Shown: positions 22,970 to 30,562, numbered from the stretch's first letter. The stretch: DNA of 36,203 nt from Geothrix fermentans DSM 14018 (GCF_000428885.1 NZ_KE386812.1:30694-66896), one strand, 5' to 3'. The notes: generated from the letters alone by a model not told the origin. Program-made: numbers and translations.

Positions 22970-23701
22970 TCAGTCCCGGTGGAGGAAATGGTCCGCGAGC
23001 TGCACGGCCAGCCCCACCAACCCTGCAGCCGAGAGCCATGAGGGCAGAGCGCTGGTCTGCGGCTCAAGGTCCAGGCCGGCCGCGGGTTGCAGAGCCCGGG
23101 CCCGCTGGGCCTCCTTCAGGTCCTCCAGTTCCCGTCCCCGGGCCCGGTCCAATCCGCCCCCCGCGATGAAGGCCAGCACGCGGCGCAGCTCGTCCTGGTC
23201 GAACCAGATCCCGTGGGACTTGCAGACATCCAGCACCACGCCCGACTGCCGTGCATAGTTCACCCGGTTCATGCGCTGGCCGCAGGCGGGACAGGGCCGG
23301 TATTGCACGGATTCCAGGGCCGCCACTGGCGGCGCGGAAGGCACGGGAAGGGCCCCGAGGACGGAGCCCTGACCCTCCCGGCTGCCCGCCAGGCCCTCGA
23401 AGGCTTCGCGATCCAGCCACAGCCCGCCGCAGGCCGGGCAGGAGCGGGTGGCGAGGTCCCCCACCTGCGCCGCGGCCAAGGGCTTCCCGCAGGCGGGACA
23501 GGGGGCCCCGTCGGCCACGGCCGGCGCCCGGGGAGCCAGGGCCGTGCCACAGGAGGGGCAGTGGTCCGCCGAGAGCGGCACCAGCGCCAGGCAGGCAGGA
23601 CAGGCCACGGTGGCCAGCTGGGCCTGGCAATAGGGACACTGGGGCGCATCCGGAGGGACCGGAGCGCCGCATCCGGGGCAGCGGAGGGCCTTGGCTTCCA
23701 T
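22970..23701 (-). CDS. Multi-zinc-ribbon protein (zf-TFIIB type)
   Basis: A 243-residue protein made of zinc ribbons. Two double-Cys ribbons open it (ALRCPGCGAPVPPDAPQCPYC and ACPACLALVPLSADHCPSC segments), followed by a zf-TFIIB ribbon with APCPACGKPL and RSCPACGGLWLD, and another with RPCPACGQRMNRVNY and VCKSHGIWFDQDEL. The GGLWLD/GIWFDQDEL tails are characteristic of the zf-TFIIB family. The C-terminus is short and hydrophobic (LPSWLSAAGLVGLAVQLADH), perhaps a membrane contact. Function is unknown in the family. ATG 23701 overlaps the stop of the upstream lipoprotein gene as TGATG; the longer upstream open frame is only the antisense-like continuation and shows no ribbon. Confidence 0.85.
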   Translation of the reverse strand: MEAKALRCPGCGAPVPPDAPQCPYCQAQLATVACPACLALVPLSADHCPSCGTALAPRAPAVADGAPCPACGKPLAAAQVGDLATRSCPACGGLWLDREAFEGLAGSREGQGSVLGALPVPSAPPVAALESVQYRPCPACGQRMNRVNYARQSGVVLDVCKSHGIWFDQDELRRVLAFIAGGGLDRARGRELEDLKEAQRARALQPAAGLDLEPQTSALPSWLSAAGLVGLAVQLADHFLHRD

Positions 23702-24459
23702 CAGTCCTTCGGGTCCTTCTTCGGCTCCGGATCCGGTCCAGGCGCGGGGTTGTCCTTCCGGGCGCCGGGCTCCTGGTAGAAGTGCTGGTCCGTGAGCCGC
23801 ATCCAGTGGAAGTCCGAGGACAGCTTCTGCACCACCACCCGGGCGAAGCCCTTGGCCTCCTCCTCCCGGATGCGGCCATCGTCGTCCCGCGATCCCGGCG
23901 GCAGCGGGTCCATGGCCTCCACCACCTCGGAGGGCTCGATGGCCTCGGTCCAGAGCGGCTCCGGGTTCCCGGGCTGCACCAGCCGCACCTGGGCCCGGAT
24001 CACCTGGGGGCGGTAGCCCAGGCGGTCGCGTGTGTGCTCCTGGGCCCAAGCCGCGTGCGTGCCGGCCCACAGGCCCCAGAAGAGGCCATCCACCACGCCC
24101 CATCCGCGGTTGCCGGAGGCGGCACTCAGGGCACCGACGGAAGCTCCCACCGCCACGCCCACGGTGGCGGGGCTGGGCTGGCCCGCCGCCGGGGAGAGGT
24201 CCCGGATGTCCACCTGCAGTTCGGCGGCCCCCATGGGCGGCTTCACGCCCTCGGGCACCACCACCACCCGCGTGGCCAGCCGGGCGCGCAGGGCCGAGGC
24301 GTACTCCTTCTGGAAGGCCTCGCGGTCCGCCAGGCCCGCGGGCAGGCTCACGGACACGCTCACGGGCCCGGGATTCCGCCGGAAGGCCTCCACCTCTGGC
24401 CGGGCGCAGCCGATGGCCAGCATCAGGGGGACAAGGAGCAGGAAGGGGGCGCGCCGCAT
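23701..24459 (-). CDS. Lipoprotein of unknown function
   Basis: A 252-residue predicted lipoprotein: basic start, hydrophobic helix FLLLVPLMLAIG and lipobox LAIGC with the lipidated cysteine at 18. The mature part has VSVSVSLPAGLADREAFQKE, a hydrophobic glycine-rich stretch (TVGVAVGASVGALSAASGNR, about 98-117) that could be a glycine-zipper hairpin, and VIRAQVRLVQPGNPEPLWTE. The C-terminus is Pro/Lys/Asp-rich and probably disordered. I do not recognise the family; it resembles outer-membrane assembly-type lipoproteins only in general layout. The stop overlaps the start of the zinc-ribbon protein, implying coupled expression. It is divergent from the DAHP synthase gene. Confidence 0.75.
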   Translation of the reverse strand: MRRAPFLLLVPLMLAIGCARPEVEAFRRNPGPVSVSVSLPAGLADREAFQKEYASALRARLATRVVVVPEGVKPPMGAAELQVDIRDLSPAAGQPSPATVGVAVGASVGALSAASGNRGWGVVDGLFWGLWAGTHAAWAQEHTRDRLGYRPQVIRAQVRLVQPGNPEPLWTEAIEPSEVVEAMDPLPPGSRDDDGRIREEEAKGFARVVVQKLSSDFHWMRLTDQHFYQEPGARKDNPAPGPDPEPKKDPKD

Positions 24460-24527
24460 GGGACCTCCGCGCCCAAGTCTGGGGGCCCCTCCGCCCCCTG
24501 TCCAGGCGGCGGCTCCCGGCGGAGAGG

Positions 24528-24533
24528 TAGAAT
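24528..24533 (+). promoter_or_regulatory. Candidate -10 box of the DAHP synthase gene
   Basis: TAGAAT, four of six matches including the conserved A2 and T6, 21 bases before ATG 24555. The same hexamer, correctly oriented, precedes rbfA and the Kelch lipoprotein gene. No good -35 box is visible. Confidence 0.4.
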
Positions 24534-24554
24534 CAGGATCGATCGAGAGGCCGC

Positions 24555-25586
24555 ATGCTCATCCTCATGGAACCCTCCGCCACGCCCGACCAGGTGGGCG
24601 AAGTCCTGGCTCTGCTCGAATCCGCCGGCATCCGCAGCCAGGTGAACGAGACGCCGGAGGCCCTCAGCATCGTGGCGCCGAACGCCTCCAAGGCCCTCAA
24701 GCCGGACCGCATCGAACCCATGGCGGGCGTGCGGCGCGTGGTGCCCATCACCAGCCCCTACAAGCTGGCCAGCGCCGATGCGGCGGCGGAGCGCACGGTG
24801 GTGGACGTGCGCGGCGTGAAGATCGGCGGCCCCGGCCTGGCGCTGGTGGGCGGCCCCTGCGGCGTGGAGAGCCGGGACCAGCTCTTCACCGTGGCTCGCT
24901 ACGTGGCAGAGGCCGGCGTGAAGCTGCTGCGGGCCGGCGCCTTCAAGCCCCGCACCAGCCCCTACGCCTTCCAGGGCCTGGGGCTGGAGGGCCTGCGCCT
25001 GCTGGAGGAGGCCCGCGCCGAGTTCGGCCTGGGCATCGTCACCGAGGCCACGGAGGTGGAGACCTTCGACGATGTGGAGCGCAGCGCCGACATGGTGCAG
25101 ATCGGCGCCCGCAACATGCAGAACTTCGCCCTGCTGCGCCGGGCCGGACGCTGCGGCAAGCCGGTCCTCCTCAAGCGCGGACCTTCCGCCACCCTCGAAG
25201 AGTGGCTCTACGCCGCGGAGTACGTGCTGGGCGAGGGCAACCGCAACGTGGTGCTCTGCGAGCGCGGCATCCGCACCTGGTCCGATCACGCCCGCAACAC
25301 GCTGGACGTGAGCGTGGTTCCGGCGGCCAAGGCCCTCACCCACCTGCCCGTCATGGTGGACCCCAGCCACGCCACGGGGCGGCGCGACCTCGTGATCCCC
25401 TGCGGCCTGGCGGGCGTGGCCGCGGGCGCGGACGGTCTGCTGGTGGAGACCCACTGCAACCCCGAGAAGGCCCTGAGCGACGGGCCCCAGGCCCTGCTGC
25501 CCTCGGACTTCATCCGCCTCGTGGAGCGGGCCCAGGCAGTGCATCAGGCCCTGCGGACGCCCAGCCTCACAGGACTCTGGATGTAG
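24555..25586 (+). CDS. aroF: 3-deoxy-7-phosphoheptulonate synthase (DAHP synthase, type I beta)
   Basis: A 343-residue enzyme that condenses phosphoenolpyruvate and erythrose 4-phosphate, the first step of the shikimate pathway. Residues 1-70 form the ferredoxin-like regulatory domain of type I beta enzymes (LILMEPSATPDQVGEVLALL). The catalytic barrel follows with LVGGPCGVESRDQLF, AGAFKPRTSPYAFQGLG, MVQIGARNMQNFALL, VLLKRGPSATLEEWL, LCERGIRTW and VMVDPSHATGRRDLV, which contain the metal- and PEP-binding residues. GAGAGG lies four bases upstream of the ATG. It is followed after 39 bases by secG. Feedback by an aromatic amino acid or chorismate-derived ligand through the N-terminal domain is known in the family but not readable here. 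Confidence 0.95.
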   Translation: MLILMEPSATPDQVGEVLALLESAGIRSQVNETPEALSIVAPNASKALKPDRIEPMAGVRRVVPITSPYKLASADAAAERTVVDVRGVKIGGPGLALVGGPCGVESRDQLFTVARYVAEAGVKLLRAGAFKPRTSPYAFQGLGLEGLRLLEEARAEFGLGIVTEATEVETFDDVERSADMVQIGARNMQNFALLRRAGRCGKPVLLKRGPSATLEEWLYAAEYVLGEGNRNVVLCERGIRTWSDHARNTLDVSVVPAAKALTHLPVMVDPSHATGRRDLVIPCGLAGVAAGADGLLVETHCNPEKALSDGPQALLPSDFIRLVERAQAVHQALRTPSLTGLWM

Positions 25587-25625
25587 GCTCCACCCTGTGT
25601 AAGACTAGGAGGTTCGGAGTTTTCC

Positions 25626-25970
25626 ATGAATGGCCTCGCCCTCGCGCTTCTGATCCTCTTCGGTGTCCTGCTCATCGGGACGATCCTGCTGCAGCCCGGC
25701 ACCAAGGGCGGCCTCGGCGCCTCCTTCGGCGGCGGCGGTGCGAACTCCGCCTTCGGCGCCCAGGGCGCCACGCCCTTCCTCTCCAAGGCCACCTACTGGC
25801 TGGCCGCCGGCTTCCTGGGCACCACGCTGCTCATCGAAGTCCTCATCATCCGCAGCAACCGCTCGGTGCTGGAGAAGATCTCCGACAAGCCCGCGGCCAC
25901 CGTGCCCGCGCCTGCCCCCGCCGTTCCCATGCCGGCGCCCGCGCCTGCGCACACGCCCGGGACGAAGTAG
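25626..25970 (+). CDS. secG: Preprotein translocase subunit SecG
   Basis: A 114-residue inner-membrane component of the SecYEG channel. It has two transmembrane helices: LALALLILFGVLLIGTILLQ (about 4-23) and TYWLAAGFLGTTLLIEVLII (about 57-76), separated by the conserved cytoplasmic loop LQPGTKGGLGASFGGGGANS with FGAQGATPFLSKAT. The C-terminal 30 residues are a Pro/Ala repeat tail, longer than in E. coli. AGGAGG lies somewhat far upstream of ATG 25626, with a second GGAG nearer. It is downstream of the DAHP synthase gene and immediately upstream of tRNA-Leu(GAG), an arrangement also found in E. coli. Confidence 0.95.
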   Translation: MNGLALALLILFGVLLIGTILLQPGTKGGLGASFGGGGANSAFGAQGATPFLSKATYWLAAGFLGTTLLIEVLIIRSNRSVLEKISDKPAATVPAPAPAVPMPAPAPAHTPGTK

Positions 25971-25994
25971 GACCGCCCCGCGCGAAACCGGGCA

Positions 25995-26023
25995 TTGACC
26001 GCGTTCGCGCTTTGGGTGAAGAT
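25995..26023 (+). promoter_or_regulatory. Candidate promoter of tRNA-Leu
   Basis: TTGACC (25995-26000) and GAAGAT (26018-26023) with a 17-base spacer, placing the start near 26030, seven bases before the mature tRNA. The -35 is good; the -10 is weak (three of six). Confidence 0.45.
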
Positions 26024-26036
26024 GGTTGTTCCACGT

Positions 26037-26122
26037 GCCCGCGTGGTGAAATTGGTAGACACGCCATCTTGAGGGGGTGGTGGCCACAAGCCGTAGCAGT
26101 TCGAGTCTGCTCGCGGGCACCA
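26037..26122 (+). tRNA. tRNA-Leu (anticodon GAG)
   Basis: An 86-base class II tRNA with encoded CCA. Acceptor strands GCCCGCG (26037-26043) and CGCGGGC pair; the D-loop has TTGGTAGACACG; the anticodon stem CCATC/GGTGG encloses TTGAGGG with anticodon GAG at 26071-26073; the long variable arm is GGTGGCCACAAGCCGT-like; the T-loop has GTTCGAGTC. It reads CUC and CUU leucine codons. Confidence 0.97.
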
Positions 26123-26126
26123 AACG

Positions 26127-26155
26127 AAACGAGCGCCATCCGGCGCTCGTTTTTT
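26127..26155 (+). terminator. Rho-independent terminator after tRNA-Leu
   Basis: An 11-bp stem AAACGAGCGCC/GGCGCTCGTTT with a four-base loop, running into a T-run. On the minus strand it is also followed by T-rich sequence, so it can terminate the convergent Kelch lipoprotein gene as well. Confidence 0.93.
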
Positions 26156-26176
26156 GTTTCAGGCTGGCAGTCGCAC

Positions 26177-27604
26177 CTAGCGGAACAGTTCCGTCAGGTT
26201 GATCCCTCCGCCGCCCTCGGTGCCGCCGGCCAGGAGCACGTCGCCCGACAGCAGCCGGGTCGCCGTGTGGCTGTAGCGGGTGGTCAGGTTGGAGACCAGC
26301 AGGACGCTCTTGGACAGCAGCGGGTCGAACACCTCCAGCGTGGCCGAGGCCATGGAACTCTCGCCCGTGGTCCGTCCGTGGGCCAGGAGGATCCGCCCGT
26401 CCGTGAGGAGGGTCGCGGTGTGGTGGCTCCGGGGCCGGAGCAGGGTCCCCGCGCCGGCGAAGGTGCCTGTGGCGGGATCGTAGATCTCCACGGAGGAGGA
26501 CATGTCCGTGTCGGGAAGGTCCGGCGTGGTGCCGCCCGTGATCAGGACGCGGCCGTCCGGCAGAGCCGTGGCCGTGTGCCCGTACCGTGCCTGGGTCAGC
26601 CTCCCCGTGGAGGTGAAGGTGCCCGTGGCGGGATCGTAGAGCTCCGCGGAGGCCCAGATCCGCAGCGGGCAGTAGATGGCGCAGCTGCTGTCGCGCCCTC
26701 CGGCGATGAGGATCTTCCCATCCGGGAGCCGCGTGGCAGTGTGGCCCGTCCTGGGCGTGCCCATGGACCCCGAGGCCGTGAATCCGCCGGTGGCCGGGTT
26801 GAAGATCTCCGCCGTGGCCGTGGCGTAGATGTCGGAACCGGTGACGGGGAGCCCGCCGGTCAGCAGCACCCGGCCATCCGCCAGCTCCGCGGCGGCGTGG
26901 AGCATCCGGGTGGCCGTCATGGCCCCGGCGGGGCGCGCGCCGGTCCCCGGTTCGTAGATCTGGGCCGTGGACTGGACCGCCGACACGTTGCCCGTGACTC
27001 CGATGCCGCCGGTCAGCAGCACACCCCCGCCGGGAAGGGCCGAGGCCTGATGGGCCCAGCGCCGGGTCCCCAGGTCGCCGGCCGGCGCGAAGGAACCGCT
27101 GGAGGGCAGGTACCGCTCGAGTTGGCTGGATTCCACCCCGCCGGCCAGCAGGACGCTGCCGTCCGGCAGGAGGCTGGCGGTGTGGTCGAGACGGCTGACC
27201 TGGGAGGAGGGAGCCGGGGCGAGGGCCACCTGATAGACCGAGACCTTCACCGCCGCTTCGGCCACGGCTCCGGGAGCCTGGCTGCTGGTGGCCCGCAGAT
27301 GGTAGGTACCCGCCGTGGCCGGCGCCTGGTAGCGACCGGCGGCATCCACGGTCCCACCCTGGGCCTCCACCACCGAGAAGCTCGCCTGGACCGCGTGGCC
27401 CTGGGCATCTTCGGCCCACACCTGCAGGGCGCCGCCCACCTTGATGTCGCCGGATGCGGGCAGGAGCCTCAGCGTGGCCGGAGGGGGTGGGGCCCCCACG
27501 CTGCCCGAGCTGGAGGAGCCGCCTCCGCAGGCGGAGAGGAGGGCCAGGCCCGCAGCCACGAGGACGGGGGACAAGGATCGGAGTTCAATGCCAATGAATT
27601 TCAA
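26177..27604 (-). CDS. Kelch-repeat lipoprotein
   Basis: A 475-residue surface or periplasmic lipoprotein. The signal ends in lipobox LLSAC (Cys26), followed by a Gly/Ser linker. Residues about 45-125 form an Ig-like domain (LLPASGDIKVGGALQVWAED). From about 135 there are six or more Kelch-like blades with the repeated pattern HTATxLPDGxVLLxGG, for example GHTATRLPDGKILIAGG and GHTATALPDGRVLITGG, alternating with AEIYDPATGTF strands, which predicts a beta-propeller. Such proteins bind polysaccharide or protein partners; no catalytic residues are seen. The start is TTG 27604 with GGGTG upstream; no ATG precedes the signal helix. Its AT-rich upstream region holds TAGAAT on the minus strand at 27628-27633. 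Confidence 0.85.
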   Translation of the reverse strand: MKFIGIELRSLSPVLVAAGLALLSACGGGSSSSGSVGAPPPPATLRLLPASGDIKVGGALQVWAEDAQGHAVQASFSVVEAQGGTVDAAGRYQAPATAGTYHLRATSSQAPGAVAEAAVKVSVYQVALAPAPSSQVSRLDHTASLLPDGSVLLAGGVESSQLERYLPSSGSFAPAGDLGTRRWAHQASALPGGGVLLTGGIGVTGNVSAVQSTAQIYEPGTGARPAGAMTATRMLHAAAELADGRVLLTGGLPVTGSDIYATATAEIFNPATGGFTASGSMGTPRTGHTATRLPDGKILIAGGRDSSCAIYCPLRIWASAELYDPATGTFTSTGRLTQARYGHTATALPDGRVLITGGTTPDLPDTDMSSSVEIYDPATGTFAGAGTLLRPRSHHTATLLTDGRILLAHGRTTGESSMASATLEVFDPLLSKSVLLVSNLTTRYSHTATRLLSGDVLLAGGTEGGGGINLTELFR

Positions 27605-27627
27605 GGTTCACCCGTGAAAAAAAAAGA

Positions 27628-27633
27628 ATTCTA
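27628..27633 (-). promoter_or_regulatory. Candidate -10 box of the Kelch lipoprotein gene
   Basis: TAGAAT on the minus strand, 23 bases before the TTG start, inside an AT-rich stretch (27610-27660) that is exceptional for this genome. An A/T-run follows it. Confidence 0.45.
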
Positions 27634-27726
27634 AATCAGATACGAAATTCCGAATACCCGAAAATCTCCCCGAGAACCAACCGCCCTGCTTCCAGCTCCC
27701 AGGGCCCTGAATGGTAGGGTTTGGTG

Positions 27727-28818
27727 ATGTCCTGGCCCGCCGCTTCCGCCCTCCTGGCCCCCCTGGCCCCCTGGTTCGAGGCGGTGCGGCGGGACCTGCC
27801 CTGGCGGGCCGGGGACCTCGACGCCCCCCACCCTGACCCCTATGCGGTGCTGGTTTCCGAGTTGATGCTCCAGCAGACCCAGGTGGCCACGGTGGTCCCC
27901 TACTTCGCGCGCTGGATGGCGCGGTTCCCCACGGCCGCCTCTCTCGCAGAGGCCGATGAGGACATGGTCCACAAGGCCTGGGAGGGGCTCGGCTACTACC
28001 GCCGGGCGCGCTTTCTGAAGGCCGCCGCCGGCTGCATCGCCACCGAGGGCTGGCCCGGCGACCTGGAGGGCCTGGCGGGCCTGCCCGGGCTGGGCCCCTA
28101 CACCGCCGCCGCCGTGGGCTCCATCGCCTTCCAGTGGGCCACCCCGGCCCTGGACGGCAACGCCTTCCGGGTCCTGGCGCGGCTGCTGCTGATCGAAGGC
28201 GATCCCAAGGCCCGGGCCGCGGAACTGCGGACCTGGCTGGCCCCGGCCCTGGAGGCCCACGGCCCCTCCCGCCTGACCCAGGCGCTCATGGAGCTGGGCG
28301 CCACAACCTGCGGGCCCGCTCCCGCCTGCGAATCCTGCCCCCTGGCGGAGGATTGCGGCGCCCGCAGAGCCGGGCGTGCCGCCGAGATCCCCCCGGCGGC
28401 CAAACGGCCGAAGCCCAAGGTCTCGGCCCTCTGGCTGGTGGCCCTGGAGGCCGAGGGCCATGTGCTCCTGCATCCGCCGGCCGCCAAGGGCCTGCTGGCG
28501 GGCCTCTGGCGCTGGCCTGCCCTCGAGATCCCGGATTTCCCCGCCCAGGCCGCCCATGGCGACTTCACCGCCTGGCCTGCCTGGACCCAGGTCTACACGC
28601 ACCGCCGGGAGGCCGTGGCTCCGCTCCACCTGCACCTGGGGGCGCGCTTCCCGGCGGCGGAAGGCCTGCGGTGGATCCCGGCCGGGGAGCTACCCTCCCT
28701 CGCCGTGGGCAAGCGGGATCAGCGCCTGCGCGACCTCCTCGCCACGCCCGGGCAGCGCCCCCTGGAAGCGCCGGATCCCGCGGCCCTCATGCGAGCCTGT
28801 GCAGGCCCTTCGACGTGA
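27727..28818 (+). CDS. mutY: A/G-specific adenine glycosylase MutY
   Basis: A 363-residue base-excision repair enzyme that removes adenine mispaired with 8-oxoguanine. The catalytic glutamate is in VSELMLQQTQV (Glu45), the helix-hairpin-helix is LAGLPGLGPYTAAAV (116-130), and the catalytic aspartate is in LDGNAFRVLAR (Asp143). The [4Fe-4S] cysteines are at 195, 201, 204 and 210, i.e. C-x5-C-x2-C-x5-C, one residue shorter in the first gap than in E. coli MutY. The C-terminal Nudix-like 8-oxoG recognition domain covers about 225-345. TAGGGT at 27715-27720 ends six bases before ATG 27727 and there is no ribosome-binding site, suggesting a leaderless mRNA. The 3' end overlaps the convergent GHMP kinase gene by 32 bases. 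Confidence 0.95.
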   Translation: MSWPAASALLAPLAPWFEAVRRDLPWRAGDLDAPHPDPYAVLVSELMLQQTQVATVVPYFARWMARFPTAASLAEADEDMVHKAWEGLGYYRRARFLKAAAGCIATEGWPGDLEGLAGLPGLGPYTAAAVGSIAFQWATPALDGNAFRVLARLLLIEGDPKARAAELRTWLAPALEAHGPSRLTQALMELGATTCGPAPACESCPLAEDCGARRAGRAAEIPPAAKRPKPKVSALWLVALEAEGHVLLHPPAAKGLLAGLWRWPALEIPDFPAQAAHGDFTAWPAWTQVYTHRREAVAPLHLHLGARFPAAEGLRWIPAGELPSLAVGKRDQRLRDLLATPGQRPLEAPDPAALMRACAGPST

Positions 28819-29770
28819 TCCGCAGGTCCAGGGGAGGCAGGCCCATGTCCCGCAGGGCGGCCTCGGCGGCTTCTCGATGGCCGTCCTTCACCACCAGGAG
28901 GCAGCAGCCTCCCCCGCCGGCGCCGCAGGGCTTCATGCCCGCGTACCAACCCTCGCGGCGGCCACGCTCGCGCACCGTGCGCATGGCCTCCGTCTCCACG
29001 GCCGGGGAGAGCCTCACCCGGGCCTGACCCTCCCGCTCCAGGAGGGCGGCCACCTCGGAGGGATCCGACGGCAGGGCCGCGGCCATCTCCCGGGCGATGC
29101 CGCGGATGTCGGACAGGGCCTCGCGGGTCTGGCGGTCCCCCTCGATGAACCGCTTGTAGGCCTCCCAGTTGGTCATGCCCGAGTGGTGGGGCTTGCCGGT
29201 GTAGAACACGACCAGGTCCGCCAGCAGGCCGGGATGGGGCTCCAGCCGCTCCCAGCGCGGGTCCGGGCTCTCCCAGTGGAGCGCCAGGGCTCCGCCCAGG
29301 GCCGCCGGATAGTAGTCCTGCCAGCCCGCGGGAGTTTGAAGCTCGCAACTTTCCAGGTCCCGCAGAATCGGCACCTTGCGCGCAAGACCTTCACCGGCCT
29401 CCGCCGAGAGGGCCGCCCCCAGCAGGCCCACGCCCAGGCAGGAGGACACCCCCAGGCCCGAGCCCTGGGGCACGGGGCTGTGGATGGACACGGAAGCGGG
29501 CGGCGCACCGGAGGCGTCCAGGGCGCGCCACACCCAGGAGAGACCGCGGGGCGGCTCGGCGGGCCAGGCGTCGAAGGCGAGGTCGACCCCCAGGTCGCGG
29601 CTGGTGATCCGGTGTCCGGAGCCGCTCCTCACCACTTCCAGCTCGATCCAGAGGTCCACGGCGGCATTCACCGTGAGGCAGCCGCCCATCATGGCGTAGA
29701 TGGGCCAGAGGTCGAGGGTGCCGCCCGCGAAGTCAATGCGGACCGGAACCCGCCAGCTTTCGGTGCCCAT
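28787..29770 (-). CDS. GHMP-family kinase (heptose-7-phosphate kinase-like)
   Basis: A 327-residue small-molecule kinase of the GHMP superfamily. The N-terminus has RVPVRIDFAGGTLDLWPIY, the sugar-binding segment typical of D-glycero-D-manno-heptose 7-phosphate kinase (HddA) and related proteins. The ATP-binding motif is SPVPQGSGLGVSSCLG (98-113). GWQDYYPAALGG in the middle and MKPCGAGGGGCCLLV near the end are the second and third GHMP motifs. Its likely role is in nucleotide-activated heptose synthesis for the cell envelope, but a galacto- or fuco-kinase-like substrate is possible. It begins four bases after the cpoB stop, hence is coupled to the Tol-Pal-associated gene, and overlaps the mutY 3' end. 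Confidence 0.85.
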   Translation of the reverse strand: MGTESWRVPVRIDFAGGTLDLWPIYAMMGGCLTVNAAVDLWIELEVVRSGSGHRITSRDLGVDLAFDAWPAEPPRGLSWVWRALDASGAPPASVSIHSPVPQGSGLGVSSCLGVGLLGAALSAEAGEGLARKVPILRDLESCELQTPAGWQDYYPAALGGALALHWESPDPRWERLEPHPGLLADLVVFYTGKPHHSGMTNWEAYKRFIEGDRQTREALSDIRGIAREMAAALPSDPSEVAALLEREGQARVRLSPAVETEAMRTVRERGRREGWYAGMKPCGAGGGGCCLLVVKDGHREAAEAALRDMGLPPLDLRITSKGLHRLA

Positions 29771-29774
29771 GCGC

Positions 29775-30488
29775 TCAGAGGCCCAGGTCGCTCAGTTCCT
29801 GCTGGGCCGTGCGGGCCTCGGCGCTGCCGGAGAAGCCGTCCACCAGCTCGCGGAAGGCCTTGACGGCGGCGGGCTTCAGCCCCTGCTTGAGGAGGCACTG
29901 CGCGCGCTTGAGCTTGGCGGGCAGGAACTGGGGCGAGGCGGCGTGGTCCCTGATGATGCGGTCGAAGGCCTGCTGGGCCTTGTCGTAGGCGCCCTGGTTG
30001 TAGTGGGAGAGCCCCAGGAAGAAGAGGGCGTCGGGACGTTTCGCGCTCTGGGGATAGGCCTTCAGGAACTGGTTGAGGCCCTCGGCCGCCAGGGGGTAGT
30101 TCCCGCGGTTGTAGTCGAGGACGGCCGCGTTGAAGGCGCGCTCGTCCTCGCCAGCGGGGGCCGCGGGCGAGGCGGCCTCTGCCGGGCGGGACCCCCCGCG
30201 GGGCAGGCTGTTCAGGCGGTTGTTGAGCACGCGGGTGGTGTCCTGCACCTGGCGCAGGCTCTCCTGCAGGTCTGCCTGGAACCGGCGGTCCTGGGCCCGG
30301 GATTCCTGGGCGGCTTTCTGCTCGGCCTCGGCGCGCTTGTTGCCGTCCTCCATCTGCTGGCGGAGCTTGAAGACTTCGAGCTTGAGGTCGCCGACCTCCT
30401 GCTCCACGCGGCGGAGCTGGTCCTCGGATCCGCACCCGACGGCAAGGAGCGCAGCCAGGGTGGGAAGCATCATCGCGCGGACACTCAT
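29775..30488 (-). CDS. cpoB: Tol-Pal system protein CpoB (YbgF), lipoprotein form
   Basis: A 237-residue envelope protein of the Tol-Pal system, which in E. coli coordinates peptidoglycan synthesis with outer-membrane constriction. A signal peptide ends in lipobox LLAVGC (Cys19), so unlike the soluble E. coli protein it is predicted to be lipid-anchored. Residues about 22-95 form a coiled coil (LRRVEQEVGDLKLEVFKLRQ) responsible for trimerisation in the family. The C-terminal 120 residues are TPR repeats: AFNAAVLDYNRGNYPLAAEG, DALFFLGLSHYNQGAYDKAQ and AKLKRAQCLLKQGLKPAAVK. It follows pal after a terminator, with the GHMP kinase gene directly behind. Confidence 0.93.
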   Translation of the reverse strand: MSVRAMMLPTLAALLAVGCGSEDQLRRVEQEVGDLKLEVFKLRQQMEDGNKRAEAEQKAAQESRAQDRRFQADLQESLRQVQDTTRVLNNRLNSLPRGGSRPAEAASPAAPAGEDERAFNAAVLDYNRGNYPLAAEGLNQFLKAYPQSAKRPDALFFLGLSHYNQGAYDKAQQAFDRIIRDHAASPQFLPAKLKRAQCLLKQGLKPAAVKAFRELVDGFSGSAEARTAQQELSDLGL

Positions 30489-30521
30489 GGGGCCTCCGAA
30501 GCTGCCTCCATCCTAAACGAA

Positions 30522-30545
30522 AAGCGGGGGCCGGAGCCCCCGCTT
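30522..30545 (-). terminator. Rho-independent terminator after pal
   Basis: A perfect 10-bp stem AAGCGGGGGC/GCCCCCGCTT with a four-base loop. On the minus strand it is followed by TTTCGTTT, so it acts downstream of pal, between pal and cpoB. cpoB would be expressed by read-through or its own promoter. Confidence 0.85.
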
Positions 30546-30562
30546 CGCGCGATGCGGAACGC

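Noticed and set aside
23702-24103. N-terminal extension of the zinc-ribbon frame
   Set aside because: It is out of frame with the lipoprotein gene and contains no zinc ribbon; ATG 23701 with TGATG coupling is better.
24032-27634. A 1200-codon open frame on the plus strand across the lipoprotein, DAHP synthase, secG and tRNA region
   Set aside because: It crosses a tRNA and its terminator, runs out of frame through recognised genes, and its composition (Arg, Gly, Pro, His) is that of a high-GC shadow frame.
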